Of a DNA stretch of 64,000 nucleotides, positions 13,101 through 25,500 are shown one piece after another. The position numbers and the translations under genes are program-made. Source of the stretch: Mercurialis annua (lineage: Eukaryota > Streptophyta > Magnoliopsida > Malpighiales > Euphorbiaceae); assembly GCF_937616625.2 (NCBI RefSeq), contig NC_065574.1, positions 26,414,501 through 26,478,500 of the forward strand, in the 5' to 3' direction. Every line of letters begins with the position of its first letter. Position 1 is the first letter of the stretch. The notes under the pieces were generated by a model that saw only the letters and a program-made list of their open reading frames with translations, made no database searches and was not told where the DNA came from.

Positions 13101-16100
13101 CTAAGGAATCTGAAGAGGTGGAATTCCTTGTGTCTCTTCTTTGAGAAGCTTGATTGCTTGTGTTTGTTTGTCAGACCAGGGAGGAGGATTCTTCCTTAAC
13201 GGGGCCGCCTTTTGAGTGAAATTTGGAATGAAGTCTCTCAAATAATTAACAATTCCAAGAAATTGCTGAACCTGTTTTTGAGAGAGACCTTGATCTAGAA
13301 ACTTGAACAATTCAGCAGCAAAATGTTGTCCAGGCTGATAAGCACCATCTTTTAAATTCATGCCGAGATACTCCATTTCCGGTTTGCCAATATACATCTT
13401 AGTAGGAGACAACATAACTCCAAATTGCTCAGTGATGTCAAAGAAATGTTGGAGTAATTTCTCATGACTAGATGTATCAGAAGAAAACAATAGAATATCA
13501 TCAATATAAATGAGCGCTGATGGGAGAAGTGGCTCATAAATTTTGACCATGGCTTTTTGGAAAATGGAAGGAGAAACCTTAAGACCAAATGGCATGACTG
13601 TCCATTGATAATGATGGTTTGGTATACATAAGGCTGTTTTATATCTTTCCTCTGGTTTGATACCTAATTGCGAGAAAATTCTTGCTCCTGAAAGATAGGT
13701 GAAAAGAGAGGAAATCTTTGAAAGAGGAAACTTATCATCTCTAAGAAAGTGGTTTAGAGGTTGATAGTCTATGACAAGTCTTTTTTTTCCTCTTACTTGT
13801 TCTGACCTTTTATTGACATAAAAAGCTTGACATGCCCATTCAGACTTAGTGGATTCTATCAGATCTTGTGAAAGAAGTTGGGCACATTCATAAATGGCTA
13901 ATGTAAGATCAGAGGGTGACATTCCCGGATGGGTGGCTTTAGTAGGATTAACATCTTCATTTTGTTTGAAGGGTAACGAAATGAAGAAATCAGGATTTTT
14001 CCAAAGAGGGTTGGGACATTTAGAGAGAAACTCTGTGTGGGAATTGGCGGAACATAGACTTTTTAGAGTTTCTTGAATATCAGAAAAGAATGGAACAACA
14101 GAGGGTTGAATTGTGAAAAAAGATGATACCTCAGTATAAGGTTGAAAATACTTCTTGTATTTGATCCCATTCGATAAAAGTTGCAGTCCACTAATACCCC
14201 AGAAAATGTCAAATCCAAGGACTATGTCTTTGTTTGGAAGAGAAGAACCAAGAACTTGAGTCCATATGTGACAGCCAGGGAAGAACTGGATTTTGATTGG
14301 ATTCTTCGTTTTCCAGTCTGTATAGAAAATCTTTCCATCCGCTACCCTGAAGTATTCTATATGGGATACCCAATATTGCAGTGGGAGCACATCAGGATTG
14401 ATAATCGTCTTGCGAGCACCAGTATCCATGAAAGCTATGGCCTTGATAGGTCGAGCAAACTTTTCTAGATATATCTGTACGACAACATGTGGAACAGGTT
14501 GGGAAGAAGTAGCATAAACATTGTCAGCTGGATGTTGGATGGAGAATTGAAGATCATCATCTGAAGGATCGTCGTCGCATCTGCTGATAGCGAATAAACT
14601 ATATGGACCAGGCTCATCTTCTTCAGAAAATAAGGATTCAATATCAGCATCATCGAGATCAACTGAAGTCATTTGCTGGATTTGCTGAATAAGTTTCGAA
14701 GATTGTTTTGCTTTGGTAGGACAGCTTTTTGCAAAGTGACCTTCTTTTCCACACAGGAAGCACTTATTTGATTTTGTCCTTCCTCGGAACTTCTTCTTCT
14801 TAAAATAGCGCCATCTTTTGGAAGATCGTTTATGGAACCTTTTTTGTCCTTTCATCTTGAAGGAATGGCTCTTCTTCTTTGACGGACAACTGCATGATGT
14901 AGAAGAAGAATCACATTTGACCATTAGATCCGGTCTGTTGCATGATAACTTCATCAATGGATTCTTTTGTCTTGAAAAATACATATTCAAGACCTTTTTC
15001 TGTTCACAGAGTTGAGATAAAGCTCTGAGCATAATTTGATAGAGTTCTCCAAGACTAAGATCATTTATCTTCTTATTTGTCTGCTGGATCAGAGTGAACA
15101 TCTTTGTAGACAGCAATTCTGGCAAAGAGGCTAAAAAGGCTTGCTTTAAATCAGGATTGTTGTTGCCAGAAAGACGATAAAATCTCTTAGAGATTCTTTG
15201 AAAGTGAATATCAAGATCTCTTTCCTTTAAAGAGCAACACTTCATTTGATAGAACTCTTTCCGTGCAATCTCCTCATCATCATTGATTTTTCTGAAGAAT
15301 TCATTATAAATACATCCCAAGAACGCTGTAGCCGTGGGTGCATTTATAAGAGTAAACCTGGATTCTTGAGGTAATCCATTAAACCAATCTTGTAACTTTC
15401 CAGTGAATCTAGAGCAGAAAAACTGGAGGATATCATGAAGAGCAGCATCTGGTTTAAGCAATTGACTTTCTAGCCAAGCACTGAACTCTTGAATTCTATC
15501 CCTATATTGGGAAGGAGGGATATTATCAAAGGTAAAGAATACTCCAGTAGCTTTAGTATATTCACCTGAAGCGGGTGCATATGTGGTTTGTGGACTGGAG
15601 AATTCAAAGTTGTTTGCATCATTGTCATCTTCTGGAGGTTCTTCATAATAAGATTGCTGAGAAGTACTAGGTGGTGCTGCCATGAATTGTATCTGATCCT
15701 CACTATCTGAATCAGAACTACCCAGACTTTTTGAATGGCTAGATGAAGAGGATTTTGTATCAATCTGACCAATATCAAAAGTAGGCATCTTGTTGGTGGC
15801 ACAAGTCTGAAGAAAATTCTGGATCGGATTGACCATCATTGTATCATAGGTGGGAAAAGGGGTTTTTGGTTTAGTGTCTTGATCGGCCGAGTCAGCCGAA
15901 GAGGAAGAAATTGTTTTGGTGGAGGGAAATTTTCCTTTTCGAAGCCTTTTATTAAACAATTCTCTTTCAAGACCAAGACTTCTAAACTCATCTTCAGAAG
16001 GCATTTTAAGCTCATAGACACGGTTATTTGTTGTAGTTGGTAAGGAAAAATTATGTGTATAGAAGGAGGAAAAAGGGTTTAAGGGATCTGATGTATCCAT

Positions 16101-16772
16101 AGAAGAAGATCTTTGTTTCAGATGTTTTTCAAAGGCTTGAATGTCTGCCTTCAATTTTCCTATTTCAATCTCCTTAGCACCAAGAGCATTCAAAGATAAT
16201 TTTTGAATTAACACCTTCATCTCATCTTGGCGTGCTTGAACTTTGCTTTGAAGACCAGCGATTCTATTTTTGAAATCTTTCTGAAACTTTTCATCAATAT
16301 CACTGAGTTTAAGAGAGACTTGATCGATCTTTCCTTCAAGCTTAGTGAGCTTTTGGTTCTGAGCAATAGCATTTTGTGTTTGCCAGTTCAAGACTGCTTC
16401 TGCTTGAGAAACCTGTTTGAGTGTACCATCTGGCTCGACAATGGAGGGATTTTGTATAAATGGGGTTGATTTGATGGGTTGGGTGGAGGTTAAGGTTTCT
16501 GGTAAAGGAGGGTATTCCTTTTCATATGAAGGGGATTGAAACATACAGATTTGAGAGATTTCTATCACAATAGGGTTTCTATGTATTGGTTCTTCCTTCC
16601 TTATCCATTTCAGGGCTTTTTTGTAGCAAGGAAGTGGTGGTGAAGTTTTTGGCGGTTTAGGTGGATTATGACAGGGTGAGTTTGATGGTTTTTGTGGGGA
16701 AGGCGTTGTCAAATCTGCTGGAGGAGAGTATGAAACTAAATAATCATATTTTCCAAATGGTTGGCCAAGCAT
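13101..16772 (-). pseudogene. Pararetrovirus polyprotein: coiled coil, coat protein, aspartic protease, reverse transcriptase (RT inactivated)
   Basis: This segment has 1223 codons from the first ATG after the TGA; the frame is actually open back to 16880. Residues about 127-222 form a heptad-rich coiled coil. Residues about 412-590 resemble a caulimovirid coat-protein core. A Lys/Arg-rich stretch (about 631-662) leads into a CCHC zinc knuckle, C-x2-C-x4-H-x4-C, at residues 671-684 (14721-14762), typical of nucleic-acid-binding coat proteins. The aspartic protease has its DTG triad with the catalytic Asp at residue 783 (14424-14426). The reverse transcriptase follows, with YIDD at 1089-1092 (first catalytic Asp of the pair at 13500-13502). 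The stretch that normally carries the motif A catalytic Asp is missing between residues 1034 and 1035 (nt 13670/13671): about nine residues are lost in frame compared with the family. The segment ends in TAG at 13101-13103, just before RNase H, and the same frame continues beyond it. It is a decayed polyprotein and cannot yield active RT. Confidence 0.93.
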
Positions 16773-16880
16773 TCCAATAAAAGGATCATTGTCATCATAT
16801 CTCCTGTGAAAATCAGCTTCAGAACAACAGCTTGAGTTTTGGAGATCATCTTCGATTTCTTCATCCTCCCCATCCGTTAA

Positions 16881-17360
16881 TCAATCATCACAATCACAGG
16901 CATCGAAGTAACAATGACCATCCCGTTGAAAGGCATATATAGGACGCCCTTCAAAATCAAAAGAGACAACATGAACTCCTTTTTCTTGTGGAAATGGTTC
17001 AAGCATGAACTGTGTAGAAAATACCTGAGGAGTGACATCAGTATGTTTTGCAAAGGACGTTTCAACAGTGCCATCAGGTTTTTTTGTGAATACTGGAGTA
17101 CATGATTGAACTGGTTGAGTAGATTCATGCATTTTTTCATAGTTGGTAATCCACTTTTCGGGGAAAAGGTGTAGGAGTTCATTTCTGGTGATTTGTTTGG
17201 GTATGTGGACACAAGAAGGGGTGTTTTGGGAATCTGTCTTTATCAAAAGGGCATCATTATGGTTTGCGGGTAAAGTGAGGTTTAAAGCATGGTTTTGCAA
17301 ACGATGCACCATTTGATAGTGAAGAGTAGTAAGAGCAGTACTAGACTTATGAGACGACAT
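16881..17360 (-). pseudogene. Pararetrovirus polyprotein, N-terminal remnant (159 codons to in-frame TGA)
   Basis: This is the first open part of the viral frame, 159 codons from ATG (17358-17360) to TGA (16881-16883). It has no recognisable enzyme motif. A segment around residues 50-75 (PKQITRNELL followed by FPEKWITNYEK) has the look of the region between movement protein and coat protein in single-ORF caulimovirids; I make that assignment by order and flavour only, with moderate confidence. The end is strongly acidic (DACDCDD). After the TGA the same frame stays open and acidic (DGEEDEEIEDD) into the next segment, so the stop sits inside what was one polyprotein. The ATG lies at the satellite junction, and satellite DNA on this strand also reads ATGTCG here, so the start is probably an accident of the insertion and not the viral start. 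The upstream movement protein is absent. Confidence 0.75.
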
Positions 17361-20300
17361 ACTAATCTAGCGTCACTTTTCACAAACAATTTGCGTTATA
17401 TAACCTAACCATGCTTAGGTAATCAGAACGACGCTATATATAGACTTGTGACACGACATACTAATCTAGCGTCACTTTTCACGCACACTTTGCGTAATAT
17501 GACCTAACCATGCTTAGGTAATCGAAATGACGCGTTAAAGAGACTTGAGGCGCGGCATACTAATCTATTTTAACTTTTCACGCACACTTTGCGTTATATA
17601 ACCTAACCATGCTTAAGTAATCAGAACGACGCGTTAAAGAGACTTGAGGCGCGACATACTAATCTATTCGTCACTTTTTACGCACACTTTGCGTAATATA
17701 ACCTAAACATGCTTAGGTAATCGGAACGATACGTTAAAGAGACTTGATATGCGACATACTAATATAGCGTCCCTTTTCACGCGCACCTTGCGTAATATAA
17801 CCTAACCAGGCTTAGGTAATCGGAACGACGCGTTAGAGAGACTTGTGACTCGACATAAGCATGTTAGTCGAAACAACGCGTTTAAGTGACTTGAGACGCG
17901 ACCTACTAATCTAGCGTCACTTTTCACACAGGCTTTGCGGAATATAACCTAACCATGGTAATCGGAACGACACGTTAGAGAGACTTGAGACGCGAAATAC
18001 TAATCTACCGTCACCTTTCAATCACACTTTGCGTAATATAACCAAACCATGCTTAGGTAGTCAGAACGACGCGTTAAAAAGACTGGTGACACGACCTACT
18101 AATATAGCGTCACTTTTCACGCACACTTTGCGTAATATAACCTAACCATGCTTAGGTCATCGCAACGACGCGTTAAAGAGATTTGAGAGGTGACATACTA
18201 ATCTAGCGTCACTTTTCACGCATACTTTGTGTAATATAACCTAACCATTCTGAAGTAATCAGACTAACGAGTTAAAGAGACTTGAGAAGCGACTTACAAA
18301 TTTAGCGTCACTTTTTACGCACACTTTCCGTAATATAACCGAACCATGCTAGGTAATCAGAATGACGCGTTAGAGAGAGTTGTGACGAGACATAACCATT
18401 GTAATCGAACTGACGCGTTAAAGAGACTTGAGACGGGACATGCTAATCTAGCATCACTTTCCACGCACACTTTGTGTAATATAACCTAACCATGCTGAAG
18501 TAATTGGAAAGACACATTAATGAGACTTAAGACGCGACATACTCATCTAGTGTCACTTTTCACACTTTGCGTAATATAACCTAACAATGCTTAGGCAATC
18601 GGAACGACGCGTTAAAGAGACATCTGACTCGACATACTAATCTAGCGTCATTTTTCACGCATGCTTTGCTTAATATCTAACCATGCTTAGATAATCAGAA
18701 CGACTAGTTAGAGAGACTTGTAGTGCAACATAAGCATGGTAATCAAAACGACGAGTTAAAGAGACTTGAGACGCGACATACAAATCTAGCGTCACTTTTC
18801 ACGCACACTTTGCATAATATGACTTACTTAACCATGCTTAGGTAGTTGGAACAACGCGTTAGAGAGACTTGTGACGCGACATAAGCATGGTAATCAAAAC
18901 GACGCGTTAAAAAGATTTGAGACGCGACGTACTAATCTAGCGTCACTTCTTACGCACACTTCGCGTAATATACGCTAACCATACTTAGGTAATCAGATCG
19001 ACGATTTAAAGAGACTTGAGACGCGACATACTAATCTACGGTCACTTTTCACGCGCAATTTGCGTAATATAACCAAACCATGCTTAGGTAATCAAAACGA
19101 CGCGTTAACGCGACTTATGACACGACATGCTAATCTAGCGTCACTATTCACGCAAACTTTACATAATATAACCTAGTCATGCTTAGGTAATCGGAACGAC
19201 GCGTTAAAGATACTTGAGGCGCGACATACTAATCTATTGTCATTTTTCACGGACAATTTGCGTTATATAACCTAACCATGCTTAGGTAATCGGAACGACG
19301 CATTAGAGAGACTAGTGACGCGACATAAGCATAGTAATCGAAACGACGCGTTAAAGAGACTTGAGACGCGACATACTTATCTAGCGTAACTTTTTACGCA
19401 CACTTTGCGTAATATAACCTAACCATGCTTTGATAAACGGAACGACGCGTTAAAGAGACATGCTTTAATACTAATCTAGAATCATTTTCACGCACACTTT
19501 TTGTAATATAAAGTAACCATGCTGAAGTAATCGGACTGACGCATTAAAGAGACTTAAGACACAACATACTAATCTAGCGTCACTTTTCACGCACACTTTG
19601 CTTAATATAACCTCACTATACTTAGGTAATCGGAAAGACGCGTTAAAGAGACTTGTGACACGGCATACTTATCTAGCGTCGCTTTTGAAGCACACTTTGC
19701 ATAATATAACCTAACCATGCTTATGTAATCGGAATGACACGTTTCAGAGACTTGAGATACGACATATCTAGCGTCATTTTCCACGCACACTTTGCGTAAT
19801 ATAACCTAACCATGCTTAGGTAATCGGAAGGATGCGTTAAAATGACTCGAGAAGCGACATACTAATCTATTGTCACTTTTAACGCATACTTTATGTATTA
19901 AAACATAACAATGCTTAGGTAATCGGAACGACGCGTTTAAGAGACTTGTGACACGACATACTAATCTAGCGTCACTTTAACCCTCACTTTCCGTAATATA
20001 ACCTAACCGTGCTTCGGTAATCGGAACGACGCGTTAGAGAGACTTGCAACACAACATAATCATGGTAATCGAAACGACGCATTAAAGAGACGCGAGCACG
20101 ATATACTAATCTAGCGTCACTTTTCACGAACACTTTGTGTAATATAGCTTAACCATGTTTAGGTAATCGGAACGACGCATTAAAGAGAGTTATGACCCGA
20201 CATACTAATCTAGCGTCACTTTTCACGCACACTTTGCGTAATATAACCTAACCATGCATAGATAATAGGAACGACGCGTTAGAGAGGCTTGAGACGCGAC

Positions 20301-22506
20301 ATACAAATCTAGCGTCACTCTTCACGCACACTTTGCGTAATATAACCTAAACATGCTTAGGTAATCGAAACAACACGTTAAAGAGACTTGAGATGTTACA
20401 TACTAATCTAGCGTCACTTTTCACGCACACTTTGTGTAATATAACCTAACCATACTTAGGTAATCGGAATGACGCGATAAACAGACTTGTGACGCGACAT
20501 ACTAATTAACCGTCACTTTTCACGCACAATTTGCGTAATATAACCTAACCAGAATTAGGTAATCGAAACGACGCGTAAAAGAGACTTGAAACGCGACATA
20601 CTAATCTAGCGTCACTTTTCACGCACACTTTGTGTAATATTATCTAACCATGCTTAGGTAATCAGACCGATGCTTTGAAGAGACTTGAGACACGACATAC
20701 TAATCTAGCGTCACTTTTCACGCACACTTTGCGTAATATAACCTAACCATGCTTAGTTAATCAGGACGACGCATTAAAGAGACTTGTGACGCGACATTAG
20801 CGTCACTTTTCACACACACTTTGCGTAATATAACCTAGCCATGCTTAGCTAATCAGAACGACGCATTAGTAATACTTGAGGTGGACATACTAATCTATTG
20901 TCACTTTTGAAGGACACTTTGTGTAATATATAACCTAACTATGATTAGGTAATCGGAACGACGCGTTAGAGAGACTTGTGACGCGATATAAGAATGGTAA
21001 TCAAAACGACCCGTTAAAGAGACTTGAGACGCGACATACTAATCTAATGTCACTTTTTACACACACGTTGCGTAATATAACCTAACCATGCATAGGTAAT
21101 CGGAACGACGCGTTAAAGAAACTTGAGACGCGACATACTAATATAGCGTCACTTTTCAAGCACACTTTTTGTAATATAACCTAGCCATGCATAGGTAATC
21201 GGAACGACGCGTTAGAGAGACTTGTGGCGTGACATAAGCATTGTAATTAAATTGACGTGTTAAAGAGACTTGAGACGCGACATACTAATCTAGCGTCACT
21301 TTTTACGCACACTTTGCGTAATACAATCTAACCATGCTTAGGTAATCGAAACGACATGTTAAAGAGACTTGAGACGCGACATATTAATCTAACATCACTT
21401 TTCAAGCACACGTTTTGTAAAACAACCTAACCATGCTGAAGTAATCGGACTAACGCGTTAAAGAGACTTAAGACCCGACATATTAATCTAGCGTTACTTT
21501 TCACGCACACTTTGCGTAATATAACCTAACCATGCATAGGTAATCCGAACGATGTGTTAGAGAGACTTGTGACGCGACATATTAATCTAGCGTCACGTTT
21601 CACGCACACTTTGCGTAATATAACCTAACCATGCTTAGGTAATTGAAATGACGCGTTACAAAGACTTGAGACGCAACATACAAATCTATTGTCACTTTTT
21701 GCGCAAACTTTGTGTAATATAATCTAATCATGCTTAGGTAATCAGAACGATGCGTTACAAAGACTTGAGACGCGATATACCAATCTAGCATCACTTTTCA
21801 CGCACACTTTGCGTAATATAACCTAGCCATGCTTAGGTTATCGTAACGACGCGTTGAAGATACTTGAGGCACGACATACTAATATATTGTCACTTTTCAC
21901 GATCACTTTGCATAATATAACCGAACGATTCTTATGTTATCAGAACGACACGTTAGAGAGACATGAGATGCGACATACTAATCTAGCGTCACTTTTCACG
22001 CACACTTTGCGTAATATAACCTCACCATGCTTAGGTAATCGAAACGACACGTTTCAAAGACTTGAGACGCGACATACTAATCTATTGTCACTTTTAGCGA
22101 ACACTTTGTGTAATATAACCGAACCATGCTTAGGTAATCGGAACGACTCGTTAAAGAGACTTTTGAGGCGACATATTAATCTAGCATCACTTTTCACGCA
22201 CACTTTGCGTAGTACTAGCCATGCTTATAGGTAATAGGAACGGCGCGACATACTAATCTATTGTCCCTTTTTACGGACACTTTGCGTAATATAACCTAAC
22301 CATTCTTAGGTAATCGGAACGACGCGTTAGAGAGACATGTGAAGCGACATAAGCATGGTAATCGAAACGACGCATTGAAGGGACTTGAGACGCGACATAC
22401 TAATGTAGCGTCACTTCTTAAGCACACTTTGCGTAATACAACCTTACCATGCATAGATAATCGGAACGACACGTTAACGAGACCTGACACGCGACATACT
22501 AATCCA
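17361..22506 (+). repeat. Main satellite array, forward block F2
   Basis: The array resumes in the same orientation and phase as it stopped at 11302, beginning ACTAATCTAGCGTCAC, so the virus inserted into a pre-existing forward array. Units of 99 and 147 bp alternate irregularly. The block ends where module A meets an inverted module B at about 22504-22508 (AATCCAGC followed by AAAGTGTGCG). The longest repetitive open frame (126 codons, 21854-22234) is read across consecutive units and is not considered a gene. Confidence 0.97.
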
Positions 22507-25500
22507 GCAAAGTGTGCGTTAAAGGTGACGCTAGATTACTATGTCGCGTCACAAGTTTCCGTAACGCGTCGTTCCGATTACCTAAGCATGGTTAGGTTAT
22601 ATTACGCAAAGTGTGCGTGAAAAGTGACTCTAGATTAGTATGTCGCGTCTCAAGTCTCTTTAACGCGTTGTTTCGATTACCATGCTTATGTCGCGTCACA
22701 AGTCTCTCTAACGCATCGTTCAGATTACCTAAGCATGGTTAAATTATATTATGGAAAGTGTGCGTTAAAAGTGAAGCTAGATTACTATGTTGCGTCAGAA
22801 GTCTCTTTACCGCGTCATTCCGATTACCTATGTATGGTTACGTTATATTATGCAAAGTTTGCATGAAAAGTGATGCTAGATCAGTATGTCGCCTGACAAG
22901 TGTCTTTAACACATCCTCCCCATTACCTAAGCATGGTTAGGTTATATTAGGCAAGGTGTGCGTGAAAAGTGACGCTAGAATAATATGTCGCGTCTCAAGT
23001 CTCTTTAACACGTCATTTCGATTACCATGATTATGTCCCGTCACAAGTCTCTCTAACGCCTCGTTCCTATTACCGAAGCATGGTTAAGTTATATTATCAG
23101 AGTGCGTGAAAAGTGACAATAGATTAGTATGTCGCATCTTAAGTCTCTTTAACGCGTCGTTTCGATTACCATGCTTATGTCGCGTCACAAGTCTTTTTAA
23201 TGCGTCGTTCCGATTATCCAAGAATGGCTTATATTACACAAAGTGTGCTTGAAAAATGACGCTAGATTAGTATGTCGCGTCTCAAGTCCCATTAACGCGT
23301 CGTTCCAATTAATTAAGCATGGAAAGTGACGCTAGATTAGTGCGTGAAAAGTGACGCTAGATTAGTATGTTGCATCTCAAGTATCTTTAACGTGTCGTTT
23401 CGATTACCTAAGCATGGTTAGGTTGTATTATGCAAAGTGTGCGTTAAATATGACGCTAGATTAGTATGTCGCGTCTCAGGTCTCTTTAACGCGTCGTTTC
23501 GATTACCATGCTTATGTCGCGTCACAAGTCTCTCTAACGTGTCGTTCCAATTACCTAAGCATCGTTAGGTTATATTACGCAAAGTGTGCGTGAAAAATGA
23601 CGCTAGATTAGTATGTCGCATCTCAAGTCTCTTTAATTCGTCGTTTCGATTACCTAAGCATGGTTAGGTTATATTGCGCAAAGTAAGCGTGAAAAGTGAT
23701 GCTAGATTAGTATGTCGCGTCTAAAGTCTCTTTAAGGCGTCGTTTCATTACCATTCTCATGTCGCGTCACAAGTCTCTCTAACGCATTGTTCCAATTACC
23801 TATGCATGGTTAGTTTATATTACGCAACGTGTGCGTGAAAAGTGAAATAGATTAGTATGTCGTGTCTTAAGTCTTTTTGACGCTTCGTTCCGATTACCTA
23901 AGCATGGTAAGGTTAAATTATGCAAAGAGTGCATAAAATGTGATTCTAAATTAGTATGTTGTGTGTCAAGTCTCTTTAACGAGTCGTTCCGATTACCTAA
24001 GCATGGTTAGGTTATATTACATAGAGTGTGCGTTAAAAGTGACAATAGATTAGTATGCCGCGTCTCAAGTCTTTTTAACGGGTCGTTTCGATTACCTAAG
24101 CATGGTTAGGTTATATTATGCAAAGTGTGCGTGAAAAGTGACGGTAGATTAGTATGTAGCGTCTCAAGTGTCTTCAACCCGTCGTTTGGATTACCATGCT
24201 TATGTCGTATCACAAGTCATGGTTAGGTTATATTACGCAAAGTGTGTGTTAAAAGTGACGCTAGATTAGTAGGTCGTGTCTCAAGTCTCTATAACGCGTC
24301 GTTTTGATTACCTAAGCGTCGTTAGGTTATATTACGCAAAATGTGCGTAAAAAGTGACGCTAGATTACCTAAGCATGGTTAGTTTATATTATGGAAAGTG
24401 TGCGTTAAAAGTAAAGCTAGATTACTATGTCCCGTCACAAGTCTGTTTAACGCGTCGTTCCGACTACCTAAGCATGGTTAGGTAATATTACGCAAAGTGT
24501 GCGTTAAAAATGACGGTAGATTAGTATGTCAACGTTTCCAGTCTCTTTAACGCGTCGTTTCGATTGCGTCACAAGTCTCTCAACGCGTCGTTCCGATTAC
24601 CGATGCATGGTTAGGTTATATTACGCAAAGTGTGCGTAAAAAGTGAAGCTGGACTAGTATGTCGCATTTCAAGTCTCTTTAACGCGTCGTTTCGATTACT
24701 ATGCTTATGTCGAGTCCCAAGTCTCTTTAACGTGTCGTTCCGAATACCTAAGCATGGTTAGGTTATATTACACAAAGTGTGCGTTAAAAGTGACGCTAGA
24801 TTAGTATTTCGCGTCTCAGGTCTCTTTAACGCGTCGGTCCGATTACCTAATCATGGTTAGGTTATATTGCGCAAAGTGTGCGTGAAAAGTGACGCTAGAT
24901 TAGTATGTCGTGTCTCAAGTCTCTTTAACGCGTCGTTTTGATTACCATGCTTATGTCGCGTCACAAATCTCTCTAAGGCGTCGTTCCGATTACCTAAGCA
25001 TGGTTAGTTTATATTATGGAAAGTGTGCGTTGAAAGTGAAGCTAGATTACTATGTCCTGTCACAAGTCTCTTTAACGCGTCGTTTTGATTACCATGCTTA
25101 TGTCGCGTCACAAGTCTCTCAAACACGTCCAATTACCTAGGCATTGTTTGGTTATAATACGCAAAGTGTGCGTGAAAAGTGACGCTAGATTAGTATGTCG
25201 TGTCTCAAGTCTCTTTAACGCGTTGTTCCGGCTACCATGCATATGTCGCGTCACAAGTCTCTCAACGCGTCGTTCCGATTACCGAAGCATGGTTAGGTAA
25301 TATTACGCAAATGGTGCGTGAAAAGTGACGCTAGATTAGTATGTCGATTACCATGCTTATGTCGCGTCTCAAGTCTCTTTAACGCATCGTTCCGATTACC
25401 CAAGCATGGTTAGGTTATATTACGCAAAGCGTGCGTAAAAAAAGTGATGCTAGATTAGTATGATTACCTATCATGGTTATGTTATATTACACAGTGTGAG

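Larger units (their letters stand above)
11303..17360 (-). mobile_element. Endogenous pararetrovirus fragment (Caulimoviridae, petuvirus-like layout)
   Basis: About 6.06 kb of non-satellite DNA interrupts a forward satellite block. On the minus strand it holds one long reading frame with coat protein, aspartic protease, reverse transcriptase and RNase H in the caulimovirid order, followed by a TATA box and a polyadenylation signal. Integrase and LTRs are absent, which argues against a Ty3-type retrotransposon. The movement protein region, the leader and a tRNA-Met primer site are missing, so this is a partial genome cut from a circular form. The satellite reads GACAT at 11298-11302 and again at 17356-17360, and module A resumes exactly at 17361. 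This looks like a 5-bp repeat or microhomology at the junctions. The left edge could lie up to about 11314, because GGTAATAGAAA also resembles satellite. Petuvirus affinity is inferred from the single-frame architecture, not from a tree. Confidence 0.93.

Noticed and set aside
13358..16469. Other open frames on both strands within the viral region (for example 13358-13588, 15470-15802, 14181-14468)
   Set aside because: They are antisense or off-frame shadows of the polyprotein frame, which alone carries recognisable domains.
16877..17212. A 111-codon open frame overlapping the N-terminal viral segment in another frame
   Set aside because: It covers the same DNA as the in-frame N-terminal region that connects to the coat protein across a single stop, and has no domain of its own.
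11303..17360. Ty3-type LTR retrotransposon
   Set aside because: There is no integrase, no LTRs, and the coat protein-protease-RT-RNase H order with a promoter at the 3' end fits a pararetrovirus.
11303..17360. An active or complete virus genome
   Set aside because: The movement protein, leader and primer site are missing, two stops interrupt the frame, and the RT lacks the motif A block.
21854..22234. A 126-codon repetitive open frame, and dozens like it (60-104 codons) throughout the arrays
   Set aside because: They are satellite units read in frame because unit lengths are multiples of three. They occur on both strands, start and stop at random variants, and show no conserved start context.
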